From positions 40,186,610-40,250,609 of the forward strand of contig JAJKFL010000039.1 of assembly GCA_021186555.1 (NCBI GenBank): 64,000 nucleotides of DNA, read 5' to 3'. Below, piece after piece: positions 1 through 11,578 of this stretch. The translations under genes were made by a program, and so were the position numbers. The stretch's first letter is position 1. Each line of letters begins with the position of its first letter. The notes beneath the pieces are model-generated. The model made no database searches, was not told the DNA's origin, and saw nothing but the letters and a program-made list of their open reading frames with translations. Source of the stretch: Reticulitermes speratus. Lineage: Eukaryota; Arthropoda; Insecta; Blattodea; Rhinotermitidae.

Positions 1-49
1 TCGCGGGGCCCAGGTTCGATCCCGGGTCAGTCCATTTGGGATTTGTGGT
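1..49 (+). repeat. SINE family B, left part (interrupted)
   Basis: The sequence begins inside a tRNA-derived SINE: the pol III B box GGTTCGATCCC lies at 13-23, followed by the body. The element is interrupted at 50 by a family A SINE and resumes at 305. Positions 19-49 are repeated exactly at 305-335, which is the target-site duplication of the inserted SINE. The 5' A-box half is outside the window. Confidence 0.8.
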
Positions 50-50
50 T

Positions 51-304
51 GCCGATCCCAGTGGCCGCGCGGTCTAAGGCGTGGGTCTGTGGCCGTTCGC
101 TTGCTGGGATTGTGGGTTCGAATCCCACCGGGGGCATGGATGTTTGTGTTGTATAAGGACAATAGTATGGAACATAAGTGACATGAAGAAGGAAAGGAGC
201 TAAAGGTACAAAATGGATCAAAGGAAAAAGGGAAAGGAAAAAATGAGAATGTGGTCAAGTTCAGATATTAGATAGCGACAATAACAAATTCAAATTAAAA
301 AAAT
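51..304 (+). repeat. SINE family A (tail variant 1) inserted in SINE B
   Basis: A tRNA-like head with an A-box-like TGGCCGCGCGG and an exact B box GGTTCGAATCC, followed by the CACCGGGGGCATGGATG junction. After the head the tail differs from most family A copies here: it runs TTTGTGTTGTATAAGGAC and then A/G-rich DNA, as in the copy at 27381. It is flanked by a 31-bp direct repeat (19-49 and 305-335), so it jumped into a pre-existing family B SINE. Confidence 0.8.
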
Positions 305-515
305 ATCCCGGGTCAGTCCATTTGGGATTTGTGGTGGACAAAGTGGCACTGGGACAGGTTTCTTCCCCCGAGTACTTCGGTTTACCCTGTCAATTTCATT
401 CCACCGGTGCTCCATTAGAAGGAAAAACGAAAAAAACTAATCATCTTCATCACAGGGTTGCACAATAAGCCTCAAGGCTGCGGTGCGTCCGTAATATCTG
501 CTGCGGGTCCCTTAC
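305..515 (+). repeat. SINE family B, right part
   Basis: Continuation of the element starting at 1. It contains the conserved body (AAGTGGCACTGGGACAGG, then ATTTCATTCCACCGGTGCTC) and the 3' part (CACAGGGTTGCACAATAAGC) also present in the minus-strand copies at 6224 and 34850. Confidence 0.75.
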
Positions 516-657
516 AAAAACTACTAGCAGAAATTGGGGTCATTTAGAGAACATAACAAGCCACGCGAGAAGAATTATGTTATTATATACAGAATGTTTC
601 GAAAGAAATTATGGAGTGACGCTAAAACTTTTATCACAATCACAATATCTGGATAAA

Positions 658-917
658 TGTCATTCATTCATTCTGCAGTCTGCCTTACGACAGGTCCGTA
701 GCCTCTTCCAAAGCGAGTTCTCCACAGGGTGCGATCTAGTGCTTCCTCTTTCAATTTCCAGTATCTTTTCTTTTCCTTAAGGTCATCCAGTAGCTGCTTA
801 CGTCTTCTCCCTCGTCGTCCCGTCATTTCTATCCTTCCTTCTAACTTTCCTTCAATCACATGTTTCAGAAGGCAGTTTCTACGCAAGATGTGACCAATCC
901 AGTTAGCCTTTCTTCTA
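658..917 (-). pseudogene. Non-LTR retrotransposon RT, C-terminal fragment
   Basis: Minus-strand translation gives the very end of a non-LTR reverse-transcriptase ORF2 (motifs RKANWIGHIL, RRNCLLKHVIEGKLEGR, WRTRFGRGYGPVVRQTAE, stop) followed by a short (AATG)n tail at 658-672. The copy is heavily 5'-truncated, as is usual for LINE insertions. It is dead. The same family is present at 5225, 8475 and 16060. Confidence 0.8.
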
Positions 918-1021
918 TTAAACTCTTCACCACAACAAACGACTGCTGAAGATGCGAGATTTTAGGTTCTCACAGCGATGTTGCTGAAGATTCTAAAGTC
1001 CTCTGGGATGTGAGGCTGCGA

Positions 1022-1165
1022 CGTTGGGCGAGTATTTCCCGACGTTTCGGAGGATAGTGACGTCTTCATCTTCAGGAACAAGCAGACCAATAAGACTATA
1101 CTGCTTGGCCCTGAAGTTTGATGGCATCACGATCCTCCGAAACGTCGGAAAGTTCTCGCCCAACG
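1022..1165. repeat. Foldback with hammerhead-like arms
   Basis: An imperfect inverted repeat: the left arm 1022-1060 reads GTTGGGCGAG...CGACGTTTCGGAGGAT and is mirrored by 1124-1165. Both arms contain the TTTCGG/CCGAAACGTC block, and the centre contains CATCTTCAGG, the reverse complement of CCTGAAGATG. Both are parts of the hammerhead-like motif seen across the window, but no clean stem II forms here, so I treat it as a decayed relative. Confidence 0.5.
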
Positions 1166-2148
1166 ACACAGCGTCACACCCAAAAGGTTTGATATTACAT
1201 AATCTTAAGAAAAACTGACTAAAGAAATAATTCAGAAAGAGCAGATGTGCGAGGCAAGCGTCGACTGCACAGCAGCTGGGTTAATACAAAGCATTCAAAT
1301 TCTGTGCAGTGTATTTAAATGCTACGTTACTTGTGCCACACTTGCATGCACTTAAAGGTTATGTACAGCCAACACAAGCACCTCTTTATGAGCGCGAGCC
1401 GGGAAAAAGTTACAACACTGGTTTAAAGGAACGGTCCTTGAGAACCAATCGTGCACCTTCTGCATCGACGCAACACAAACTCAGTTTTAAGACTTAAGAT
1501 CCATTTTAAAATTTCATCCCAGTTTACACCACGGTGACATTTTCCATTCAGTTTCCCGACCAAAACCCTCTGCAATTTTTTATCTCACTCATGCGTGCTA
1601 CATGTCTCGCCCACCCTCATATTCCCTCCAACATCTGCTGAGAAACACAAATCACGCAGCTCCCCATCACACGAAACATTCTCCAGCCCCTATCAGTTCC
1701 ACATTCTTTCCAGCACCCTGTTCCGAAACACCGCCAGTCTGTATCCTTCCCTTAAGGCGAGAGATGAGAATATCACAAGTTTATATTTTAGCAAGAAACG
1801 TCTAGCTTTAGATTTAATTAAATCCACGTATTGCTGCTACGTTGTGAAGAACCCGCTTTTCGTGTAAGCTCTCACTTGGACAGGAAGAGAGGAAAAGCAC
1901 AGAGTATGCGGACAGTAAATTATTGAACACCTCAAGGCTGTGTGTAGGTTCCTCGATCAGCAAAATCAACAGCAGTAAAAGCGACGTGAGGCAGCGGCTA
2001 GATTACTAATTCAGTTACCCACAGTGCAACACCGCGCTGTTGTAGATGTTGGGCTCAATCTGCAGTCAAGCAATACATGAAGCAAAACATTATTAAGATT
2101 AATTTCTACTGGCAAGTGACGGGTCTAGTGTTGTGCACAGACAAATAC
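1166..2148. other. Unassigned unique sequence
   Basis: No recognisable gene or repeat. Short open frames (about 90 codons at 1595-1867) have no identifiable domain and look like chance. Confidence 0.5.
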
Positions 2149-3338
2149 CTGCCAGGCTAAACGGCGTGACAGTATCAAAACTGCCAGGCTAAACGGCGTG
2201 ACAGTATCAAAACTGCCAGGCTAAACGGCGTGACAGTATCAAAACTGCCAGGCTAAACGGCGTGACAGTATCAAAACTGCCAGGCTAAACGGCGTGACAG
2301 TATGAAAACTGCCAGGCTAAACGGCGTGACAGTATCAAAACTGCCAGGCTAAACGGCGTGACAGTATCAAAACTGCCAGGCTAAACGGCGTGACAGTATC
2401 AAAACTGCCAGGCTAAACGGCGCTACAGTATCAAAACTGCCAGGCTAAATGGAGCGACAGTATCAAAACTGACAGGCTAAACGGCGCGACAGTATCAAAA
2501 CTGCCAGGCTAAACGGCGCGACAGTATCAAAACTGCCAGGCTAAACGGCGTGACAGTATCAAAACTGCCAGGCTAAACGGCGCGACAGTATCAAAACTGC
2601 CAGGCTAAATGGAGCGACAGTATCAAAACTGCCAGGCTAAACGGAACGACAGTATCAAAACTGCCAGGCTAAATGAAGCGACAGTATCAAAACTGACAGG
2701 CTAAACGGCGCTACAGTATCAAAACTGCCAGGCTAAACGGCGTGACAGTATCAAAACTGCCAGGCTAAATGGAGCGACAGTATCAAAACTGCCAGGCTAA
2801 ACGGCGTGACAGTATCAAAACTGCCAGGCTAAACGGAACGACAGTATCAAAACTGCCAGGCTAAACGGCGCTACAGTATCAAAACTGCCAGGCTAAATGG
2901 AGCGACAGTATCAAAACTGCCAGGCTAAACGGCGTGACAGTATCAAAACTGCCAGGCTAAACGGCGTGACAGTATCAAAACTGACAGGCTAAACGGCGTG
3001 ACAGTATCAAAACTGCCAGGCTAAACGGCGTGACAGTATCAAAACTGCCAGGCTAAACGGCGCTACAGTATCAAAACTGCCAGGCTAAACGGCGTGACAG
3101 TATCAAAACTGCCGGGCTAAACGGCGCGACAGTATCAAAACTGCCAGGCTAAACGGCGTGACAGTATCAAAACTGCCAGGCTAAACGGCGTGACAGTATC
3201 AAAACTGCCAGGCTAAACGGCGCGACAGTATCAAAATTGCCAGGCTAAACGGCGTGACAGTATCAAAACTGCCAGGCTAAACGGCGTGACAGTATCAAAA
3301 CTGACAGGCTAAATGGAGCGACAGTATCAAAACTGCTA
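2149..3338. repeat. Minisatellite, 32-bp unit, about 37 copies
   Basis: Tandem repeat with the consensus core CTGCCAGGCTAAACGGCGTG followed by ACAGTATCAAAA. Variants alternate between GGCGTGAC, GGCGCGAC, GGCGCTAC and GGAGCGAC in an interspersed pattern, indicating that amplification involved blocks of several units. No coding content. Confidence 0.97.
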
Positions 3339-3540
3339 CCAGGACGAACACTATGGACTTCTTTCATCAAAGACTGTCACAGAAACACTAAATCAGCATA
3401 CAGATTATTGCTGTTATTTCCTGTTCCTATTGGTAACTACTTGTCAGAACACTAAACGACAGAATAACAGGAAACTATATATATATATATATATGAATTA
3501 ATTCTCTCTTTACGAATATAAGAAAGTAAACATTTATGAA

Positions 3541-3999
3541 GCCGATCCCAGTGGCCGTGCGGTCTAAGGCGTGGGTCTGCGGCCGCTCGTTTGATGGGAT
3601 TGTGGGTTCGAATCCCACCGGGGGCATGGATGTCTGTCTGTTGTGAGTGTTGTGTGTTGTCAGGTAGAGGTCTCTGCGACGGGCTGATCACTCGTCCAGA
3701 GGAGTCCTACCGAGTGTGGTGTGTCTAAAGTGTGATTTCGAAACCTCGACAAGGAGGAGGCCCTGGGCCACGAAGGCTGTCAACGTCACCACGTATTGTG
3801 ACAGGCATTGAAGGGCCTGTTGTCAGACTTTCTGGCTCCTTACCTGAAGGCAAGACAGAGAAGTTGAGGCACGTAACCTCCCCTCCCTCCCACCAATTTA
3901 CCTGTCTATCAGCCTTGCCTACCTCTCGAGCCGCCCACCTAAATAAGTAAACCAAAGTAGAAGCTGCGACTGTGTAAAGTTAACAAACAAACAAACAAA
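3541..3999 (+). repeat. SINE family A, long copy with (AAAC)n tail
   Basis: Head with A-box-like TGGCCGTGCGG and B box GGTTCGAATCC, then the common family A body (GATGTCTGTCTGTTGTGAGT, GCGACGGGCTGATCACTCG, CCGAGTGTGGTGTGTC). It continues past the usual end through about 250 bp of unique sequence to (AAAC)n at 3984-3999. The extra part may be a longer subfamily or a transduced flank. Confidence 0.75.
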
Positions 4000-4030
4000 A
4001 TAAATTCAACACAATGCCACTTCATCGACA

Positions 4031-4746
4031 GTCATTAAACGTAACAAGTCAATCATTAGACGTATCAAGTCAATCATTAGACGTATCAAGTCAATCATTA
4101 ACGTATCAAGTCAATCATTAAACTATCAAGTCAATCATTAAACGTATCAAGTCAATCATTAAACGTATAAAGTCAATCATTAAACGTATCAAGTCAATCA
4201 TTAACGTATCAAGTTAATCATTAAACTATCAAGTCAATCATTAAACGTATCAAGTCAATCATTAAACGTATCAAGTCAATCATTAACGTATCAAGTCAAT
4301 CATTAAACGTATCAAGTCAATCATTAAACGTATCAAGTCAGTCATTAAACGTATCAAGTCAATCATTAAACGTATCAAGTAAGTCACTAAACGTATCAAG
4401 TCAATCATTAAACGTATCAAGTCAATTATTAAACGTATCAAGTAAGTCATTAAACGTATCAAGTCAATCATTAAACGTATCAAGTCAATCATTAAACGTA
4501 TGAAGTCAGTCATTAAACGTATCAAGTCAATTATTAAACGTATCAAGTCAGTCATTAAACGTATCAAGTCAATCATTAAACGTATCAAGTCAATCATTAA
4601 ACGTATGAAGTCAGTCATTAAACGTATCAAGTCAATTATTAAACGTATCAAGTAAGTCATTAAACGTATCAAGTCAATCATTAAACGTATCAAGTCAATC
4701 ATTAAACGTATGAAGTCAGTCATTAAACGTATCAAGTCAATCATTT
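4031..4746. repeat. Minisatellite, 21-bp unit, about 34 copies
   Basis: Unit core CATTAAACGTATCAAGTCAAT. Because 21 is a multiple of three, the minus strand is open for 154 codons (4283-4744) encoding IDLIRLM-like repeats; this is a by-product of the repeat and not a gene. Occasional units lacking one base (4100-4140, 4200-4230) break the frame. Confidence 0.95.
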
Positions 4747-5224
4747 TTATGCAACTCGAATGTGCATCCGACTACAGAATCTCGACACCTGCTACTGGTC
4801 TTTGCCGAAGCCACGTCATGCATCACATCCTCTACTATTTAGCTATTATTCCTAGTGGCCGACACCGTCTCCGAACCTCGATATGTATGCAAAGTGTTAG
4901 ATGATTACGTCACAATTATAAAGTTACAGCAATCTATCTACAATACTTTAGGTAGTCACACGCAGATAGGAAATTCAAACACATTGAGTTAATACTTTAG
5001 GAGGAAGTACTCTCCATCGTAAAACTAGTCCGCACCAGTAAACCATATGGCCGGAGCCGGCCATGTAACTGCTAAAACACCAGGGAAAATAAATGTCACA
5101 GGAGCGAGCTATATTCACGACAATTTAACTAAGAAAAGTATTATGATGTATCATCCATGACAACTTAAAACGGAGCTTTTTTTAAGATTATTCATAGTTT
5201 GACAACATTACTGTATTTACAAGC
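4747..5224. other. Unassigned unique sequence
   Basis: Nothing recognisable on either strand. Confidence 0.5.
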
Positions 5225-6038
5225 AAGAATAAGCCATTCATTCTGTAGTCTGTCTTACGACAGGTCCGTAGCTTCTTCCAAAGCGAGTTCTCCACAGGGT
5301 GCGATCTAGTGCTTCCTCTTTCAATTCCCAGTATCTTTTCTTTTCCTTAAGGTCATCCAGTAGCTACTTACGTCTTCTCCCTCGTCTTCCCGTCATTTCT
5401 ATCCTTCCCTCTAACTTTCCTTCAATCACGTGTTTCAGAAGGCAGTTTCTACGCAAGATGTGACCAATCCAGTTAGCCTTTCTTCTTTTTATTGTATGTA
5501 CGATATTCCTCTCCTCCTTCACTCTGTGTAATACTTCTTCATTTCTCACACGATCGGTCCAACTGATCTTCTCCATCCTTCTCCAGCACCACATTTCAAA
5601 ACTTTCCAGATACTTCTGATCTACTTTCCGAAGTGTCCACGTTTCAGCACCACACAAAGCTATGCTCCAAATGTAGCACTTTACTAGTTTCTTACTTAAA
5701 TTTAAGTCCAGTTTGCTGGTGAAAAGAGTCTTCTTCTTGTTAAATGCTGCTTTCGCCATAACAATTCTGTATTTAATTTCACGTGTACACCTTGCATCAC
5801 TTGTTATCATGCTACACAAATAATTGAAATATTCCACATTCTCCAATGCTTTTGATCTATCATAATCTGTATTAGAGATGGTTGCCTTGAGATTCTCATT
5901 ACCTTAGTTTCTCCCACATTCATTTCCATTCCATAATTTCTTCCAATTTCAATCAGTCTATCAATCATGCCCTGTAGCACCTTTCCTCACCTAGCCAGTA
6001 GCACAAGGTCATCGAATAAGCCACTGATTTCTTGAAGG
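5225..6038 (-). pseudogene. Non-LTR retrotransposon RT fragment, broken
   Basis: The longest copy of the RT family in the window. On the minus strand, from 6038 down, it shows a damaged catalytic block (FDDLVLL, where RTs have F/Y-x-DD, apparently through a 3-base loss), then LQGMIDRLIEIGRNYGMEMN, then a 160-codon frame (5846-5364) with YFNYLCSMITSDARC, WSIALCGAETWTLRK and GRIEMTGRRGRRRK. A stop after LVLLAR, frame changes and missing 5' sequence make it non-functional. The 3' end carries the same (AATG)-type tail at about 5233-5241. Confidence 0.85.
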
Positions 6039-6223
6039 TCGGCATTATACTCTGAAGCACTCAAGCGACGGTCAGCGCCTTCACTGTGTGGAACATCTCG
6101 TTTAAACTGACGACGTTGTTCTTCCGTAAGTTTGCCCATTCAAAGTATGACGCAGATAAAATCTCTGCTTCATTCCAAGCATACCGTGCGGCCATCCACA
6201 ATCATTTTTTTTTAGTGGAGAAG

Positions 6224-6497
6224 GGCCCCGCAGCAGAAGCTACGGACACACCGCAGCCTTAAGGCTTCTTGTGCAACCCTGTGATGAAGATGAGCAGTTT
6301 TTTTAACCAAGTTTTACAAGTAATGGAGCACCGGTGGAATGAAATTGACAGGGAAAACCGAAGTACTCGGGGAAAAACCTGTCCCAGTGCCACTTCGTCC
6401 ACCAATAATCCCACATGGACTGACCCGGGATCGAACCAGGGCCTCCGCGGTGGGAGGCCGGCGACTAACCACCTGAGCCATGGCACGGCCATCCACA
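6224..6497 (-). repeat. SINE family B, near full length
   Basis: Reading the minus strand from 6497: a head with A box TGGCTCAGGTGG and B box GGTTCGATCCC, body with TGGGACAGGTTTTTCCCCGA, and a 3' end GGCTGCGGTGTGTCCGTAGC. This is the most complete family B copy here and defines its extent of about 270 bp. Confidence 0.85.
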
Positions 6498-6700
6498 ATC
6501 AATAAATTTTATTTATTTGTTTCAGTATGTGAGGCCGCCTCCGTTGAGACACGGTGCACAAAAACTTGGTCACTAATGAAACAAACAGCGTGGCGGTTGA
6601 TAAGCACAGACGGTGTAAGTGAAACCGAACAACTAAAGTGAACACGACTGTCGCCATCATCTCCAGCGCTCACTGTTAAACTTCACTTATTTCAGAAACT

Positions 6701-6741
<41 letters not shown>

Positions 6742-7103
6742 AATTGACAAGGTAAATGAATAATGGATGTTGGAGCTTCACAAAGCGGGTAAAGCGAGCG
6801 CTACATTCGAAACAAAACACTACCAGTGGATTGAACCTCCACTCAATAAGGAGAAAGCGATGTTCAACACTCGCTACATCATTACCGTAATGAATGGTAG
6901 AGAGTAGAGCCCACTGACCGCGGTCACTAAGTCTGTTACTGTCTAGTGCAGTGCTTACAATAGATCACGCCTTACGGCTTGCACGACAAACAAAGCACCG
7001 TCAAATTAGCAAATAACAAAGAAATACACGACAGACTGAAAACTGCGTGAAAGAAAAACCGTGTTTGATTTCAGGCTTCTGGCGGGGTATAAATAACATT
7101 TTC
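6498..7103. other. Unassigned sequence with (GA)n microsatellite
   Basis: A (GA)n tract occupies about 6703-6733. Otherwise no gene or repeat was recognised. Confidence 0.6.
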
Positions 7104-7262
7104 GCTCTTCAGCGACGTTTCGCTGCGTAGGTTGATCCAATCATCAAGGGTCAAGAAGTCCAAGAACTTGACCCTTGAAGACGGGACCGACATGTAGTCC
7201 CGAAACGTCGGTAAACTATCAATCTACGCTGCGTAACCTTCGGGAAAAGCGAAGATATAAAA
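7104..7262. repeat. Decayed foldback with CGAAACGTCG motifs
   Basis: Two opposed blocks: GACGTTTCGCTGCG on the left and CCCGAAACGTCGG on the right, around an inverted pair TCAAGGGTCAAG / CTTGACCCTTGA. It resembles the other hammerhead-like foldbacks, but the core reads TTGANGA and stem II is imperfect. Confidence 0.45.
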
Positions 7263-7854
7263 ACCTGTGTTCTGTAATGATTCAATTGTTGATAACATGT
7301 GAACTAGTCTTACTCAGCCACTGAGTATCGATGTTGTGTGAGTTCGATATCAAACTGCATTTTGTAACTTACTAGGTTATGTTTGTGTAACGGCACTGTC
7401 AAAACCTCAAAGGACTGAGCGACTATGGAAGGAGTCACGGCCTAATATGATGTACTGTCCCGGAACTTCCCTAGAGGGACTGAGGAAGATCAAGTAAATC
7501 GTCACAGGGATAGCTGGTCACCGGACCGAGATTTCAAACCCACGACTTTCAATATAGAACGTAGGATTGCTATGTTCTGTGCGTACATATATATATATAT
7601 AGCCTACACTATGTACAATATACATATGTATGTCAAGTGCTGTAGTTAAGTCCACGGTCTGTCTGTCTGTCTGTCGTAGGCCTGCGTAACAAGTGGCAGG
7701 GGCCGCCGCGGTACGAACAACACTGTCTTGCCATTAGCATTGCTGACTAGGCTTTTAATTGCACAAAAAAATTTAATTACATCGAGCGAGGATTGACCTA
7801 CCGCGCACCAGCTACCACACTTCCCGTTACAGAAGCAAATTAAACCCTCGAAAT

Positions 7855-8164
7855 CCGTGGTCTTCTGGGTAATTACACGGCGTCGTGTGGTAATTATTTA
7901 CCGACGTTTCGGGACAACGTATCGGTCCCATCTTCACGGGTCAAGATTCCAAGAGGAAACTCGAAACTCGAAAAATACGAAACAATCTTTCCGCCCAGTG
8001 CTGCTCGATATCAGAAACAGCATTGCTTTGAAGACTTCCAGGCTTCGCCCGTTTGTCCTTCTGATAAGAGCAGTACGAAGACGAATATGAGTGTGGATCA
8101 TTGGCCGAATGATACGACAAAACACCGAAATACTCGGACTAAAACCTGGACCCGGACTACGTAC
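7855..8164. repeat. Foldback-family arm, GTGAAGA variant
   Basis: Contains ATTACACGGCGTCGTGTGG, ACCGACGTTTCGGGACAACG and CGGTCCCATCTTCACGGGTC, the same arm present at 18710, 52225 and 61205. On the minus strand it reads GTGAAGATGGGAC...GTCCCGAAACGTCGG: the hammerhead-like arrangement, but with GTGAAGA instead of CTGAAGA. Only one arm is present here. Confidence 0.65.
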
Positions 8165-8470
8165 AAGTCCGTTTAAATGAGGGGTGCACAAATCCCGGAC
8201 GCCTCGTCGCCCGGGCGACTAAATTTTGTACGGTGGTTCCTACTAGTAATACTTTGAGCATAATTGTTACAGTTTATTCCTTATATACAAAAACGTGTAC
8301 CAGTTCACACGCACCATGCAGAAAACTGCATATAACGGCGAGGGTCACAGGTCACTGCAGAACTGTGGGTCCTCATTAGCGAACTTGTTTCATGTCGCCA
8401 TTCCGGCACCTACAATTTGGAGATGGCTCACAGATTTTTTGGAAAATTTGTGGATCCTTTTTATAAATCA
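8165..8470. repeat. Probable DNA-transposon fragment
   Basis: GGGGTGCACAAATCCCGGAC at 8181 and the segment near 8380-8440 (TTCATGTCGCCATTCCGGC) resemble, in opposite order, the sequence at 23590-23740 ending GTGCACCCCTG. Two diverged copies of one element are implied; class not certain (hAT-like terminus possible). Confidence 0.4.
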
Positions 8471-8474
8471 GTTG

Positions 8475-8756
8475 GATCGATCGTGTGAGAAATGAAGAAG
8501 TATTACAGAGAGTGAAGGAGGAGAGGAATATCGTACATACAATAAAAAGAAGAAAGGCTAACTGGATTGGTCACATCTTGCGTAGGAACTGCCTTCTGAA
8601 ACAGGTGATTGAAGGAAAGTTAGAGGGAAGGATAGAAATGACGGGAAGACGAGGGAGAAGACGTAAGCAGCTACTAGATGACCTTAAGGAAAAGAGAAGA
8701 TACTGGAAATTGAAAGAGGAAGCACTAGATCGCACTGTGTGGAGAACTCGCTTTGG
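8475..8756 (+). pseudogene. RT C-terminal fragment running into a minisatellite
   Basis: Plus-strand frame opening at 8485 (RNEEVLQRVKEERNIVHTIK, RKANWIGHILRRNCLLKQV, DDLKEKRRYWKLKEEAL, WRTRFGRGYGPVVRQTAE, stop at 8794). It is the last roughly 100 codons of the RT family and is 5'-truncated. The final 13 codons are the founder unit of the following array. Confidence 0.85.
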
Positions 8757-10672
8757 AAGAGGCTACGGACCTGTCGTAAGACAGACTGCAGAATGAAAAG
8801 GATACGGACCTGTCGTAAGACAAACTACAGAATGAAGAGGCTACGGACCTGTCGTAAGACAGACTGCAGAATGAAGAGGCTACGGACCTGTCGTAAGACA
8901 GACTACAGAATGAAGAGGCTACGGACCTGTCGTAAGACAGACTACAGAATGAAGAGGCTACGGACCTGTCGTAAGACAGACTGCAGAATGAAGAGGCTAC
9001 GAACCTGTCGTACACAAGACAGACTACAGAATGAAGAGGCTACGGACCTGTCGTAAGACAGACTACAGAATGAAGAGGCTACGGACCTGTCGTACACAAG
9101 ACAGACTGCAGAATGAAGAGGCTACGGACCTGTCGTACACAAGACAGACTGCAGAATGAAGAGGCTACGGACCTGTCGTACACAAGACAGACTACAGAAT
9201 GAAGTTGCTACGGACCTGTCGTAAGACAGACTACAGAATGAAGAGGATACGGACCTGTCGTAAGACAGACTGCAGAATGAAGAGGCTACGGACCTGTCGT
9301 ACACAAGACAGACTGCAGAATGAAGAGGTTACGGACCTGTCGTACACAAGACAGACTACAGAATGAAGAGGCTACGGACCTGTCGTAAGACAGACTACAG
9401 AATGAAGAGGCTACGGACCTGTCGTAAGACAGACTGCAGAATGAAGAGGCTACGGACCTGTCGTACACAAGACAGACTGCAGAATGAAGAGGCTACGGAC
9501 CTGTCGTACACAAGACAGACTACAGAATGAAGAGGCTACGGACCTGTCGTAAGACAGACTACAGAATGAAGAGGCTACGGACCTGTCGTAAGACAGACTA
9601 CAGAATGAAGAGGCTACGGACCTGTCGTACACAAGACAGACTGCAGAATGAAGAGGCTACGGACCTGTCGTACACAAGACAGACTGCAGAATGAAGAGGC
9701 TACGGACCTGTCGTAAGACAGACTACAGAATGAAGAGGCTACGGACCTGTCGTACACAAGACAGACTGCAGAATGAAGAGGCTACGGACCTGTCGTAAGA
9801 CAGACTACAGAATGAAGAGGCTACGGACCTGTCGTACACAAGACAGACTGCAGAATGAAGAGGCTACGGACCTGTCGTACACAAGACAGACTGCAGAATG
9901 AAGAGGCTACGGACCTGTCGTAAGACAGACTACAGAATGAAGAGGCTACGGACCTGTCGTACACAAGACAGACTGCAGAATGAAGAGGCTACGGACCTGT
10001 CGTAAGACAGACTACAGAATGAAGAGGCTACGGACCTGTCGTACACAAGGCAGACTGCAGAATGAACAGGCTACGGACCTGTCGTACACAAGACAGACTG
10101 CAGAATGAACAGGCTACGGACCTGTCGTAAGACAGACTACAGAATGAAGAGGCTACGGACCTGTCGTAAGACAGACTGCAGAATGAAGAGGCTACGGACC
10201 TGTCGTAAGACAGACTACAGAATGAAGAGGCTACGGACCTGTCGTACACAAGACAGACTGCAGAATGAACAGGCTACGGACCTGTCGTAAGACAGACTAC
10301 AGAATGAAGAGGCTACGGACCTGTCGTAAGACAGACTACAGAATGAAGAGGCTACGGACCTGTCGTACACAAGGCAGACTGCAGAATGAACAGGCTACGG
10401 ACCTGTCGTACACAAGACAGACTGCAGAATGAACAGGCTACGGACCTGTCGTAAGACAGACTACAGAATGAAGAGGCTACGGACCTGTCGTAAGACATAC
10501 TGCAGAATGAAGAGGCTACGGACCTGTCGTAAGACAGACTACAGAATGAAGAGGCTACGGACCTGTCGTAAGACATACTGCAGAATGAAGAGGCTACGGA
10601 CCTGTCGTAAGACAGACTACAGAATGAAGAGGCTACGGACCTGTCGTACACAAGACAGACTGCAGAATGAAT
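8757..10672 (+). repeat. Minisatellite, 39/43-bp units derived from RT stop region
   Basis: About 46 units with the core GAGGCTACGGACCTGTCGTA plus AGACAGACTGCAGAATGAA. Two unit types alternate: 39 bp, and 43 bp with an extra CACA (TCGTACACAAGACAG). The array starts inside the RT coding end, proving its origin, and finishes with GAATGAATGAAT, the retroelement's own (AATG)n tail. Higher-order blocks are visible (for example two GGCAGACTG units, each following the same context at 10050 and 10375). Confidence 0.97.
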
Positions 10673-11422
10673 GAATTTAGAAATTCAGTTCGTACCTCAC
10701 GGAAAACGCTATTTGTCTCCGTTACAAAGCCCAATCCATTAATACTATTTAGGTACAAAACTACTGTTCGCTGCGAGACTAACAGAAGACACGCAATTTT
10801 CTAATGTTCAAGCGCATTCGGTTCACACAGTAACACTATACTGCCAGTACTTAATATAGCCGATAACAACACAACGTCAGAGCTGCGAAATCAGGAACAA
10901 GAAACCGGGGCGACATAGACAGACCGTACAAGTGTCAGGGCAGGCTTTAGGCCGACTGGACCGATTTGAAGCAATCGGGCCCCGCGCTTAAGGGGGGCCC
11001 TGCGCTCCGGGGGGGGGGGGGATTCGGGATTAGTGATTTTTAAAAATGATAAAACATGGACCTTAATATTATACATATTCTGTGCAGTTGCTTTGCATAT
11101 CAGGTTTTAATATTATTGCAAGCGTAATATTACGTAATATTAAGCGCAATATATATTATATTGTATATGAGTAATAAACATCGGGTACCATAGCGGGGGG
11201 CTCCACCGTACAGAACTAGAAGTGATTTGCAAGACAGATATTTGGAGACAGATTTATATATATATATATATTTTATGTAATAACATACTATATTTTAATA
11301 TCATACGTAATTTAAACTATATACAACTATTGGTGCTATATAGCGACTGCTGCTGTAAATAGCAATTGTACATATTGCCATTCAATGACATACTGTACGC
11401 TGCGCAGGTCTGTGGAAAATTA
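10673..11422. other. Mostly unassigned; GC-rich repeat end and (TA)n
   Basis: A GC-rich block with a run of 13 G (about 10935-11030) resembles a transposon terminus (GGGCCCCGCGCTTAAGG) but no matching opposite end was found. (TA)n tracts occur near 11255. Confidence 0.4.
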
Positions 11423-11466
11423 CTCCCTGATGATGACTAAGATGGTCGGCCGAAACATGTAGGAGT
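11423..11466 (+). ncRNA. Hammerhead-like motif, stem II decayed
   Basis: Core CTGATGA at 11427 and GAAA at 11452. Stem I TACTCC pairs with GGAGTA (6 bp), stem III is the palindrome ACATGT and the nucleotide at the predicted cleavage position is A. The segment between the core boxes does not form a clean closing stem, so this copy is probably inactive. Confidence 0.5.
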
Positions 11467-11578
11467 ATTTAGAATTATCGTGCAGTAGTTGGTAATAATA
11501 ATAAAAACATACTAAAACATGTACCACTTTACTTAACACTGTATTTACCGTGCATCTTTTCAATTAAGATAAGTTCAT

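Noticed and set aside
51-140. Functional tRNA gene
   Set aside because: A- and B-box sequences are present but the cloverleaf is incomplete and the segment continues into a SINE body; the same head occurs at seven loci.
2149-3338. CRISPR-like array
   Set aside because: Repeats are contiguous without unique spacers, and the genome is eukaryotic.
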